The notes: generated by a model not told the origin, from the sequence alone. A DNA stretch of 15,481 nucleotides from WLJO01 sp032117595 (GCA_032117595.1 JAULYZ010000062.1:1-15481); one strand, 5' to 3'. Positions 7,605 to 15,481 are shown, counted from the stretch's first letter. Numbers and translations are program-made.

Positions 7605-8465
7605 ATGCGAATCGGGATCACCGGCTTCTGCACCGACGAGACCATCCACCCCGTCGACCTTGCGCGTGCGGTGGAGGAGCGAGGGTTCGACTCGCTCTGG
7701 CTGCCCGAGCACAGCCACATCCCCACGAGCCGGCAATCGCCATGGCCCGGGAGCCTCACCGGCGAACCCCTGCCCGACTACTACTGGCGCTCACAGGACG
7801 CCTTCGTTGCGCTGTCGATGGCGGCTGCGGTCACCCAACGGATCCTCCTCGGAACCTCGATCACCCTCGTGGCCCAGCGCGACCCCATCTGGCTCGCCAA
7901 GCAGGTGGCGTCGCTCGACCACCTGTCGGGCGGGAGGGTGATTCTCGGCGTCGGCTACGGCTGGAACCGCGAAGAACTGGAGAACCACGGCGACGACTGG
8001 GCGAACCGGCGCGCCATCGTGCGCGAGCGCGTGCTTGCGATGCGGTCCCTGTGGACCGATGAGGTGGCGTCGTTCGAGGGCGAGTTCGTCAGCGTGGCTC
8101 CGTCGCTCGCCCGGCCCAAACCGGTGCAGCCGGGTGGGCCCAAGGTGGTGCTCGGTGGCGGGTTCGGGCCCAAGCTCATGGCATCGATCGCCGAGTGGGG
8201 CGATGGTTGGATGCCCATTACGGCGCGACCAAGCCTGGGCAAACGCCTCGACCCGCTGCGCGAGGCTTGCGCGCGGGCAGGTCGCGACTTCGCAGCGATG
8301 GACATCACGGTCATGGGTGCAACCGACGACCCGGCAGGGCTCGAGAGCCTTCAGTCCGAGGGGATCACACGCGCTGCGCTCACGCTCTGGCCGGCGAGTG
8401 CCGACGAGCATCTGCGCCAACTCGATGCGTGGGCTCCCCTCGCCGCACGGTTCAACGGCGAGTAG
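7605..8465 (+). CDS. LLM-class F420-dependent oxidoreductase
   Basis: A 286-residue TIM-barrel protein of the luciferase-like monooxygenase superfamily, in the F420-dependent branch common in actinobacteria. Landmarks are ERGFDSLWLPEH at 25-36, the strand ILLGTSITLVAQRDP near 80-94, the conserved QVASLDHLSGGRVILGVGYG at 100-119 followed by W120N121, FEGEF at 157-161, and GGPKVVLGGG at 177-186. The last two regions contribute to the flavin/F420 phosphate site in the family. The substrate cannot be told from sequence. Family members reduce or oxidise alcohols, sugar phosphates, or unsaturated and nitro compounds. The start is ATG 7605, directly after a -10-like box and without a Shine-Dalgarno. 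The gene diverges from gpmA and converges on the amidohydrolase, with 3 bases between their stops. The cofactor assignment (F420 rather than FMN) is inferred from the subfamily. Confidence 0.88.
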   Translation: MRIGITGFCTDETIHPVDLARAVEERGFDSLWLPEHSHIPTSRQSPWPGSLTGEPLPDYYWRSQDAFVALSMAAAVTQRILLGTSITLVAQRDPIWLAKQVASLDHLSGGRVILGVGYGWNREELENHGDDWANRRAIVRERVLAMRSLWTDEVASFEGEFVSVAPSLARPKPVQPGGPKVVLGGGFGPKLMASIAEWGDGWMPITARPSLGKRLDPLREACARAGRDFAAMDITVMGATDDPAGLESLQSEGITRAALTLWPASADEHLRQLDAWAPLAARFNGE

Positions 8466-8468
8466 CGG

Positions 8469-10208
8469 TCAGTGTGCGCGCTGCGGACCGCGCACGAAGC
8501 GACCGGGAAGGTCGCCCGTGTGCGCGCCGTTCTCGAAGGTGACCGTGCCGGTCTTCACCGTGTACCGATAGCCGCTGGCGGTCTGCATGAGTCGACGTCC
8601 CCCGGCGGGGAGGTCGTGCACGATCGACGGCGGATGCGCAGCCACTGCGTTCATGTCGATGACGTTGATGTCGCCGAGCATGCCCGGTGCGACCACGCCG
8701 CGATCGAACCAGCCCACGTGTGCGGCGGTGCGCTGGGTGATGTGATGCACGAGCATCTCCACCGGCAGACGTTCGCCGCGCTCGCGGTCGCGTCCCCACA
8801 GAGCGAGCATCGTGGTGGAGAACGAACCGTCGGAGATGGCGCCGCAGTGAGCGCCTGCGTCCGAGAGACCGATGAGCGACTGCGGTGAGAGCAGCATCTC
8901 GCGCACATCGTCGAGGTTCTGGTGCGCCCAGTTGAAGAGCGGCATGTAGAACAACTGATTGCCGTCGCGCTGCAGCAGCAGGTCGTAGATGATCTCGCTC
9001 GGGCTGCGACCCGATGCAGCAGCCAGGCCCGCAACGGAGCGCTCCGGCGTGGGCTCGTAGTTGACCGGGTCCTCCATCGGGAACATCTTGTGGAAGCCCT
9101 TGGTGAGTTCGTGCACCATTCCCTCGCGCACGTCGTTTGCGTGCTCCTCGAGAATGCGTCGACGGATGTCGGGGTCCTGCATCTTGCGCACGCGCTCTGC
9201 GAGCGGGAGGTTCGCAATGGTGCGATACGTGCCCCCCGTCATGAACGGGTTGATCGAGGCGGTGAGACCGAGCAACACGCCGATCGGCCTCGGTGCCACC
9301 TGGTTCTTCACGTCGTAGCCCTCTGCGGTGAGCGAGTTCGCGAAGCTGGCCATCTCGCGCCAGCGGTCGGGCAGGAACTCGGGCTGCTGCACGGTCATCG
9401 ACAACGGCCGCTTCACGCTGCGGACGAGTTGTGCCATCAGTGCAAGTTCGGCACGGGCGAAGTCCTCGTCGGGCGACTGGTACGCATCGGAGATCATCTG
9501 GATGACGCCCTGACCGAGGTCGGTGAGCGCCGAAGCGAGGGCGATGAGTTCGTCGGCCGAGGAGTAGCGCGTTCCGAGCGGAGCACCTTCCTTGGTGCGG
9601 TGGATGTAGGTGCGGCTCGTGGTGAAGCCAAGGGCGCCGGCCTGGATTCCCATCTTCACCTGGCGGTACATCTCAGCGAGCTCATCGGCGGTGGGTGCCT
9701 CGTTCGGATCAGCACCACGCTCGCCCATCACGTACGCGCGCAGCGGCGCGTGTGCCACCTGCGTGGCGACGTCGACGGCATAGGTGCGACGGTCGAGTGC
9801 GTCGAGGTACTCGGTGAAGGTCTCCCAGTCCCAGGTGAGCCCCTCGGCCAGCGCCGTACCCGGAATGTCCTCGACACCCTCGAGCATGGAGATGAGGAAG
9901 TCGTGATCGGTGGGCTTGGCGGGGGCGAACCCCACACCGCAGTTGCCCATCACCAGCGAGGTCACGCCGTGCACCGAGGAGGGTGCGAGGAGCGGGTCCC
10001 AGGTGACCTGGCCGTCGAAGTGGGTGTGGATGTCGACGAAGCCGGGGGTGACGAGGTGACCCTCGGCATCGAGGGTGCGGGTGGCGGTACCCGAGATGGA
10101 CGGGCTCACCTCCACGATGCGGCCCCCGGAGATGGCCACATCGGCCCGACGACTGGGGGCGCCGGTGCCGTCGACGACCGTGCCCCCACGAATCACGAGA
10201 TCGAACAT
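8469..10208 (-). CDS. Amidohydrolase-family protein, N-acyl-D-amino-acid deacylase-like
   Basis: A 579-residue metal-dependent hydrolase-fold protein. The N-terminal beta-sandwich start DLVIRGGTVVDGTGAP (3-18) is typical. The metal motif is HTHFDGQ (61-67: His61, His63), with Cys90 in GNCGVGFAP, as in D-aminoacylase. The catalytic aspartate is probably Asp450 in GLSDAGAHCG. The C-terminal GMLGDINVID (509-518) closes the barrel and second sandwich. The two barrel histidines expected between residues about 230 and 280 in D-aminoacylase seem to be replaced (QMISDAY 237-243, SMTVQQ 270-275), so true D-aminoacylase activity is doubtful. The substrate is unknown. The start is ATG 10208, where the family fold begins. 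It has no Shine-Dalgarno and a -10-like box 6 nt upstream. It is divergent from the dnaK operon across a 208-base region and convergent with the LLM gene. Confidence 0.85.
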   Translation of the reverse strand: MFDLVIRGGTVVDGTGAPSRRADVAISGGRIVEVSPSISGTATRTLDAEGHLVTPGFVDIHTHFDGQVTWDPLLAPSSVHGVTSLVMGNCGVGFAPAKPTDHDFLISMLEGVEDIPGTALAEGLTWDWETFTEYLDALDRRTYAVDVATQVAHAPLRAYVMGERGADPNEAPTADELAEMYRQVKMGIQAGALGFTTSRTYIHRTKEGAPLGTRYSSADELIALASALTDLGQGVIQMISDAYQSPDEDFARAELALMAQLVRSVKRPLSMTVQQPEFLPDRWREMASFANSLTAEGYDVKNQVAPRPIGVLLGLTASINPFMTGGTYRTIANLPLAERVRKMQDPDIRRRILEEHANDVREGMVHELTKGFHKMFPMEDPVNYEPTPERSVAGLAAASGRSPSEIIYDLLLQRDGNQLFYMPLFNWAHQNLDDVREMLLSPQSLIGLSDAGAHCGAISDGSFSTTMLALWGRDRERGERLPVEMLVHHITQRTAAHVGWFDRGVVAPGMLGDINVIDMNAVAAHPPSIVHDLPAGGRRLMQTASGYRYTVKTGTVTFENGAHTGDLPGRFVRGPQRAH

Positions 10209-10214
10209 GGGTGC

Positions 10215-10220
10215 ATTGTG
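10215..10220 (-). promoter_or_regulatory. -10 box of a probable leaderless promoter for the amidohydrolase
   Basis: CACAAT on the minus strand matches four of six bases of TATAAT and lies exactly 6 nt before the ATG, with no ribosome binding site. No clear -35 is seen. Confidence 0.35.
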
Positions 10221-10304
10221 CCGTATCACAGCCGGTGAGGCGAGCGGCCCGGTCCATCGCCGCCCCGGCGGGGGCTGGGCAGGGCCCCGCAACCAGGTCT
10301 CCAG

Positions 10305-10329
10305 AACTTGAGTCATGACGACTCAAGTT
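10305..10329. promoter_or_regulatory. HAIR operator (HspR-binding inverted repeat)
   Basis: CTTGAGT (10307-10313), a 7-base spacer, and ACTCAAG (10321-10327) match the HAIR consensus perfectly. The symmetry continues two more bases on each side (AA/TT), giving 9-base arms. It sits 17 bases upstream of the predicted dnaK -35 box. hspR is the fourth gene of the operon, so autoregulation of dnaK-grpE-dnaJ-hspR is the expected role. It is the only complete HAIR I see in the window. Confidence 0.93.
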
Positions 10330-10332
10330 TTC

Positions 10333-10355
10333 TCACTCTTGCGTTGTGGGAGTGA
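10333..10355. promoter_or_regulatory. CIRCE-like inverted repeat around the dnaK -35 box
   Basis: TCACTC (10333-10338) and GAGTGA (10350-10355) form a perfect 6-base inverted repeat with an 11-base spacer. The core CACTC/GAGTG is the core of the HrcA operator CIRCE (TTAGCACTC-N9-GAGTGCTAA), but the outer bases do not match and the spacer is 2 bases longer. It encloses the predicted -35 element. It could be a degenerate HrcA site, another operator or chance. Confidence 0.35.
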
Positions 10356-10373
10356 TTCCGCGGCCGTTATCGT
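10344..10373 (+). promoter_or_regulatory. Predicted dnaK promoter
   Basis: A -35-like TTGTGG (10344-10349), an 18-base spacer and a -10-like TATCGT (10368-10373) lie just downstream of the HAIR operator. This leaves a leader of about 36 nt before the ATG with a good Shine-Dalgarno. The -10 is part of GTTATCGTGC, which recurs before the sortase gene. Confidence 0.5.
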
Positions 10374-10405
10374 GCGGCCAAACCCCCATCCACTCCATCT
10401 CCCCC

Positions 10406-10410
10406 GGAGG
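10406..10410 (+). promoter_or_regulatory. Shine-Dalgarno that fixes the dnaK start
   Basis: GGAGG lies 6 bases before the ATG at 10417. An earlier in-frame ATG at 10315 falls inside the HAIR operator and upstream of the promoter, so it cannot be the main start. Confidence 0.8.
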
Positions 10411-10416
10411 CCTGTC

Positions 10417-12255
<1,839 letters not shown>

Positions 12256-12262
12256 GTCGCTG

Positions 12263-12823
12263 ATGAACGGCGAGACGACCGAACAGTTCGGCGGCCAGTC
12301 CACCGACGAATCAGCCGGTGATTCCCACGACGCCGTGGGCGGCGAGGCCGCACCGTTGGATGGCAACGCAGCACCCGGTGACGACGATGCCGGCGCCGTG
12401 GTCGAGCACGACATCACGGCCCTGCTCTCCGAGCGCGATCAGTTCAAGGACATCGCGCTCCGACTGCAGGCCGACTTCGACAACTATCGAAAGCGAGTGG
12501 CCGGTCAGCAGGCCGACGAGGTGGATCGCTCAACCGGTCGACTCGCCGAGGCATTGCTGCCGGTACTCGATGCGTGCGAGGCAGCGTTCGCGCACGGCGT
12601 CAGCGGTGTGGAACCGATCTGGTCGGCACTCATCGGAGCACTCCAGAAGCAGGGCCTCGAGGCCCTCGACCTCGAGGGCAAGGAGTTCGACCCGAACCTG
12701 GCCGAAGCGGTGGTGCACGAACCCGGCGACGACGGCATCACCGTGGTGTCGGAGGTACTCCGCACGGGCTACCTCTGGAAGGGCCGCGTGCTTCGTGCAG
12801 CAATGGTGAAAGTGCGCGGCTGA
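12263..12823 (+). CDS. grpE: Nucleotide exchange factor GrpE
   Basis: A 186-residue co-chaperone that releases ADP from DnaK. The first 45 or so residues are acidic, Gly/Ala/Asp-rich and probably disordered. A long helix follows (about 50-90, with the conserved RLQADFDNYRKR at 67-78), then the four-helix region (LLPVLDACEAA 98-108), and then the compact beta-domain, which carries FDPNLAEAV at 142-150 and the signature VVSEVLRTGYLWKGRVLRAAMVKV (161-184). It lies 7 bases after the dnaK stop with no strong Shine-Dalgarno, so translation is probably coupled to dnaK. The stop codon forms the start of a perfect hairpin. Confidence 0.98.
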   Translation: MNGETTEQFGGQSTDESAGDSHDAVGGEAAPLDGNAAPGDDDAGAVVEHDITALLSERDQFKDIALRLQADFDNYRKRVAGQQADEVDRSTGRLAEALLPVLDACEAAFAHGVSGVEPIWSALIGALQKQGLEALDLEGKEFDPNLAEAVVHEPGDDGITVVSEVLRTGYLWKGRVLRAAMVKVRG

Positions 12824-12840
12824 TCGGCGTTTCGCCGATC
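12822..12840 (+). other. Perfect hairpin at the grpE stop
   Basis: GATCGGCG, a TTT loop and CGCCGATC form an 8-base stem that begins within the grpE stop codon. No run of T follows, so it is unlikely to be a simple intrinsic terminator. It could be an mRNA stability or processing element, or an attenuator, in the 85-base grpE-dnaJ gap. The symmetry is certain; the role is unknown. Confidence 0.5.
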
Positions 12841-12894
12841 CGGTCGGCAGGTGTTCGAGGTCAGCGGTTGATGAAGGCGGCGAGACGTGAGGTT

Positions 12895-12902
12895 GGGGGA
12901 GG
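12895..12902 (+). promoter_or_regulatory. Shine-Dalgarno that fixes the dnaJ start
   Basis: GGGGGAGG lies 6 bases before the ATG at 12909. This favours ATG 12909 over the in-frame GTG at 12906. Confidence 0.75.
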
Positions 12903-12908
12903 TGTGTG

Positions 12909-14090
12909 ATGGCGGCGCAGCGTGAGTGGTTCGAGAAGAACTACTACGACGTCCTCGGGGTGTCCGAGTCGGCGTCGCAGAAGGACATCACCAAGGCCTA
13001 CCGAAAACTCGCGCGTCAGTATCACCCCGACACCAACCCGGGGAACAGCGAAGCCGAGGAGCGCTTCAAGGACATCAGCGCTGCCTACGACGTGCTCGGC
13101 GATGAGGCCAAGCGCAAGGAGTACGACGAGGTGCGCCGCCTCGGCCCGATGGCCGGCGGTTTCGGCGGTGCGCGTCCGGGCCCGGGTGGCACGTATCGGT
13201 TCGATGTGGGCGGTGCCGATCTCGGCGATCTGCTCGGCAACTTCTTCGGCGGCGCAGGTGGCGCCGGCGGTGCGGGTCGTGCACGCAGTGGCGCAGGCCG
13301 CGGCGTGGGTCCCCAGCGCGGCGCCGACCTCGAGGCGTCACTCACCCTCGAGTTCGCCGATGCGGTGCACGGCATCACCACGAGTCTTCACCTCACCACC
13401 GATGCCCAGTGCGCAACGTGTTCGGGTTCGGGGGCCAAGCCCGGCACCCGGGTGAATGCGTGCGGGGTGTGCCGCGGCCGTGGCGTGGTCGACGACAACC
13501 AGGGCTTCTTCGCCTTCTCCTCCCCCTGCCGGGCGTGCGGCGGCAACGGCGTGTCCATCGAGTCGCCCTGCTCCACCTGCCGGGGCTCCGGGGTCGAGAA
13601 GCGGCCCCGCGAGGTGAAGGTACGCATTCCCGCCGGTGTCACCGATGGTCAGCGCATCCGCCTCAAAGAGCGCGGCGGCCCGGGACGCAACGGAGGTCCC
13701 GCCGGCGACCTGCTCGTCGAGTGCACGGTCCGGCCGCACGCAGTGTTCGGCCGTGATGGCGACCACCTCACCATCCGGGTGCCGGTGTCGTTCAGCGAGG
13801 CGGCGCTCGGGGCGGAGATCGAGGTGCCGACCCTCGACGGTCCTCGGGTGGTGCTGCGACTCAAGGCCGGAACCCAGAACGGCAGTCGCCACCGAATCAA
13901 GGGGCGCGGGATCGATACCGGTCGGCATCGCGGCGACCTCATCGTCACCGTCGACGTGGTGGTGCCCAAGCACCTCACGGAGTCGGAGCGTTCGGCGGTG
14001 GAGGCCCTGGCGACCGCTTCACAAACGTCCCCGCGTGCGGCACTCTTTGAGCAACTGTCGTCGAAGCCGGGAGAAGGGACCTCGCGATGA
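12909..14090 (+). CDS. dnaJ: Chaperone DnaJ (type I Hsp40, actinobacterial DnaJ1)
   Basis: A 393-residue J-protein that stimulates DnaK ATPase and delivers substrates. The J domain covers about 10-75, with the HPD tripeptide at 39-41. A Gly/Phe-rich region follows (about 79-135). The zinc domain has four CXXCXGXG repeats: CATCSGSG (168), CGVCRGRG (185), CRACGGNG (207) and CSTCRGSG (221). The C-terminal substrate-binding domains follow and include the GDLLVECTVRPH region near 267-277. The opening REWFEKNYYDVLGVSE resembles mycobacterial DnaJ1. The gene overlaps hspR by 4 bases (ATGA), so DnaJ and the repressor are probably made in coupled amounts. Confidence 0.98.
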   Translation: MAAQREWFEKNYYDVLGVSESASQKDITKAYRKLARQYHPDTNPGNSEAEERFKDISAAYDVLGDEAKRKEYDEVRRLGPMAGGFGGARPGPGGTYRFDVGGADLGDLLGNFFGGAGGAGGAGRARSGAGRGVGPQRGADLEASLTLEFADAVHGITTSLHLTTDAQCATCSGSGAKPGTRVNACGVCRGRGVVDDNQGFFAFSSPCRACGGNGVSIESPCSTCRGSGVEKRPREVKVRIPAGVTDGQRIRLKERGGPGRNGGPAGDLLVECTVRPHAVFGRDGDHLTIRVPVSFSEAALGAEIEVPTLDGPRVVLRLKAGTQNGSRHRIKGRGIDTGRHRGDLIVTVDVVVPKHLTESERSAVEALATASQTSPRAALFEQLSSKPGEGTSR

Positions 14091-14470
14091 CTCAGCACCG
14101 GGCGGTCTACGTCATCTCGGTTGCCGCCGAACTCGCCGGGATGCACCCCCAGACCCTGCGGATCTACGAGCGCAAGGGCCTCCTCGAGCCTGCCCGGACC
14201 GCCGGCGGGAACCGCCGGTACAGCGAGGCCGATATCGACCGTCTGCGCCGGATTGCCGAGCTCGCCGACCTGGGGATGAACCTGGCGGGTATCCGCCGGG
14301 TCATGCAGCTCGAGGACGAGGTGGCCCGGCTCCGGGCCGAGGTGGCCGAACTGCGTCAGGTGGTGGCGGCAGCCCAGACCGAGGTGGACCGTCGCAGCCC
14401 CCGCCGGGACCTCGTCCCGCTCCGCCAGGCCGTGGTGGTATTCGGACATTCCGTCTTGCCAACCGACTAG
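14087..14470 (+). CDS. hspR: Heat-shock repressor HspR (MerR family)
   Basis: A 127-residue MerR-type DNA-binding protein. The N-terminal winged helix-turn-helix is VYVISVAAELAGMHPQTLRIYERKGLL (7-33), followed by the NRRYSEADIDRLRRI wing (42-56). A coiled-coil, Glu/Arg-rich dimerisation helix spans about 72-100. The tail after 105 ends in the hydrophobic LRQAVVVFG (112-120). Position as the fourth gene of the dnaK operon and the perfect HAIR site upstream make HspR the clear call. In Streptomyces and Mycobacterium it represses the operon with DnaK as co-repressor. A Shine-Dalgarno (AGAAGGGA, 14072-14079) lies 7 bases before the ATG, inside dnaJ. Confidence 0.97.
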   Translation: MTQHRAVYVISVAAELAGMHPQTLRIYERKGLLEPARTAGGNRRYSEADIDRLRRIAELADLGMNLAGIRRVMQLEDEVARLRAEVAELRQVVAAAQTEVDRRSPRRDLVPLRQAVVVFGHSVLPTD

Positions 14471-14486
14471 GTCGGCGCGTTATCGT
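14456..14486 (+). promoter_or_regulatory. Predicted sortase promoter
   Basis: TTGCCA (14456-14461), a 19-base spacer and TATCGT (14481-14486) form a plausible promoter that begins in the last codons of hspR. The -10 is embedded in GTTATCGTGC, identical to the one before dnaK, and lies 41 bases from the ATG (43 for dnaK). Confidence 0.4.
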
Positions 14487-14527
14487 GCTCACGCTGCGTC
14501 GTTACCTGACGACGAAAGGGAAAAATC

Positions 14528-15160
14528 ATGATGCTCTCCCGCCGCAAGGCTCTGAAACTCGCTGGTGCCGCCGCTGTTGGCGCTGCCGGCGCCACCGTCA
14601 CCGGCGTCGGGTCCGCCGAGGCTCTCCCCACCAAGTTGGGAACCGTGTACATCCCCCGTCTGTGGGGCAGGAAGTGGGTGTACCGGCGTAACCCGGTGAC
14701 CCGGCGGTACACCCGGGTGCGGGTCAACAACACCAAGACGCTCTACAAGGGCACCTCGAACGCCGCACTCAACCGCGGCATCGGTCTGTGGCCCGATTCG
14801 GAGATGCCGGGCGGCAATGGCCACGTCCTGCTCTTTGCTCACCGCACGTCAGCCGGTGGACCGATGCGCAACTCCCACCTGCTCAAGGCCGAGGTGAAGG
14901 ATCTGCTTCGTCCGGGCACCGTGCGCCCGCCGGACTCGGTGTTCATCGACTCGCACGAGTACATCATCGAGCAGATCCACGTGGTGCCGGCCAAGCCGGT
15001 GCACAACGTGCTGATCTACCCGCCCGAACTTCCGGGCGCCACCGGCGGCCGCCTCTCCATCGCCACGTGCTCGCTCAAGTCCGGCAGGCCCACCAGCCTG
15101 CAGTACCGCTTGGTGATCCGGGCACGGCTCAAGCCGGTCGACCCGCCGCCGCCGGTCTGA
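14528..15160 (+). CDS. Sortase (class E-like) with a twin-arginine signal
   Basis: A 210-residue transpeptidase-fold protein. The catalytic triad is visible: His105 in LLFAHRTS, Cys181 in LSIATCSL (the TLxTC motif) and Arg194 in LQYRLVIRARL. The fold and the SIATC motif point to the sortase superfamily, nearest the actinobacterial class E type, which attaches proteins with C-terminal sorting signals to the wall or forms pilins. The N-terminus is SRRKALKLAGAAAVGAAGA (4-22), a textbook Tat signal with a possible AEA cleavage site at 30-32, rather than the usual plain membrane anchor. The C-terminus is short and proline-rich. Start: ATG 14528 (a second ATG follows at once) with AAAGGG 7 bases upstream. 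No sorting-signal substrate gene is visible here. It follows hspR but probably has its own promoter. Confidence 0.85.
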   Translation: MMLSRRKALKLAGAAAVGAAGATVTGVGSAEALPTKLGTVYIPRLWGRKWVYRRNPVTRRYTRVRVNNTKTLYKGTSNAALNRGIGLWPDSEMPGGNGHVLLFAHRTSAGGPMRNSHLLKAEVKDLLRPGTVRPPDSVFIDSHEYIIEQIHVVPAKPVHNVLIYPPELPGATGGRLSIATCSLKSGRPTSLQYRLVIRARLKPVDPPPPV

Positions 15161-15201
15161 GCCGGCTCGACCCGCCGGTTTCGCCGGTCGGACAATCTCT
15201 C

Positions 15202-15207
15202 TACAGT
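15202..15207 (+). promoter_or_regulatory. -10 box of a probable leaderless promoter for the VOC protein
   Basis: TACAGT fits TANNNT and lies exactly 6 nt before the ATG at 15214, with no Shine-Dalgarno. The -35 region is not clear. Confidence 0.45.
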
Positions 15208-15213
15208 GCGGGC

Positions 15214-15481
15214 ATGGACCGCACTGCCGAATGGGCGGCGCTGCGCGCCGCCCATCTTCGTTCCCGCCCGGACCGTGGCGCGTCGACTGCCCGGGGAGTG
15301 CACCACGTGGCGCTGCTCTGTGCCGACGTGGAGCGGACGATCCGCTTCTACCAAGACCTCCTGGGCTTCCCGCTGACCGATCTGTTCGAGAACCGCGACT
15401 ATGCGGGCTCCACCCACTTCTTCTTCGACATCGGCAACGGCAATGCGCTTGCATTCTTCGACCTTCCCGGACTCGAGCTCG
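15214..15481 (+). CDS. VOC / glyoxalase-fold protein (3' end outside window)
   Basis: The first 89 codons of a gene cut by the right edge. After a charged N-terminal extension of about 28 residues comes the vicinal-oxygen-chelate opening GVHHVALLCADVERTIRFYQ (28-47), where His31 is the usual metal-binding histidine. Next come DLLGFPL (48-54) and the strand HFFFDIGNGNALAFFD (68-83). This is the glyoxalase I / extradiol dioxygenase fold. The family includes lyases, dioxygenases, epimerases and resistance proteins, so no function can be given. The start is ATG 15214, placed 6 bases after a -10-like box; a GTG at residue 29 would begin right at the domain, but the leaderless arrangement favours the ATG. 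It is separated from the sortase stop by 53 bases. Confidence 0.8.
   Translation, partial: MDRTAEWAALRAAHLRSRPDRGASTARGVHHVALLCADVERTIRFYQDLLGFPLTDLFENRDYAGSTHFFFDIGNGNALAFFDLPGLEL

Noticed and set aside
8922..10238. Plus-strand ORF of 438 codons opposite the amidohydrolase
   Set aside because: Another GC3-driven shadow; the minus strand carries clear metal-binding motifs.
10315..10416. In-frame N-terminal extension of dnaK starting inside the HAIR site
   Set aside because: DnaK proteins begin at the MPKAVGIDLG-type start, and GGAGG lies 6 bases before it. The upstream ATG is inside the operator and before the predicted promoter.
15161..15195. GC-rich repeats after the sortase stop
   Set aside because: Only short, imperfect pairing (about 4-5 bases) and no T-run; too weak for a terminator call.

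Overview
The window looks like a piece of an actinobacterial chromosome, most likely from the class Acidimicrobiia or a relative. It is GC-rich. It carries the actinobacterial heat-shock order dnaK-grpE-dnaJ-hspR with a perfect HspR operator, an F420-type (LLM-class) oxidoreductase, a membrane iron-sulfur reductase of the mycobacterial Rv0338c type and a class E-like sortase. The class assignment is an inference from gene content, not a search result. I see no rRNA, tRNA, CRISPR array, insertion sequence or prophage, and no gene-free stretch longer than about 210 bases.

Layout. (1) Positions 1-2757, minus strand: a two-gene unit of a SAM-dependent methyltransferase and a large YfhO-like polytopic membrane protein. 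The second start codon overlaps the first stop, and the gene runs off the left edge. This block is visibly less GC-rich than the rest and uses some rare codons; it is probably a cell-surface polysaccharide or glycolipid locus. (2) Positions 2897-5698, minus strand: a single-domain cyclic-nucleotide-binding protein followed by a 758-residue membrane-bound 4Fe-4S/CCG-domain reductase, likely an electron-transfer protein that feeds the quinone pool. (3) Positions 5801-8465: galE (plus), gpmA (minus) and an LLM-class oxidoreductase (plus), alternately convergent and divergent with very small gaps. (4) Positions 8469-10208, minus strand: an N-acyl-D-amino-acid-deacylase-like amidohydrolase. (5) Positions 10305-14470, plus strand: the heat-shock operon dnaK-grpE-dnaJ-hspR. 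(6) Positions 14528-15160: a small sortase with a twin-arginine signal. (7) From 15214: the start of a VOC/glyoxalase-fold protein cut by the right edge.

How the parts work together. The heat-shock operon is a self-limiting circuit. HspR, the last gene, should bind the HAIR palindrome (CTTGAGT-N7-ACTCAAG) upstream of dnaK, and DnaK with GrpE and DnaJ forms the refolding machine. A second, CIRCE-like inverted repeat surrounds the predicted -35 box of the same promoter. GalE makes UDP-galactose that could feed the surface-sugar genes, but nothing in the sequence links them directly.

Two regulatory architectures can be seen. dnaK and the sortase have good Shine-Dalgarno sequences and share the 10-mer GTTATCGTGC about 40 nt before the start. 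Four other genes have no Shine-Dalgarno sequence but a -10-like hexamer exactly 6 nt before the start codon, which suggests leaderless mRNAs. I found no convincing unknown defence or mobile system. The points most worth checking are the Tat-type sortase, the paired HAIR/CIRCE-like operator region, the leaderless pattern, and the apparent loss of metal-binding histidines in the amidohydrolase.
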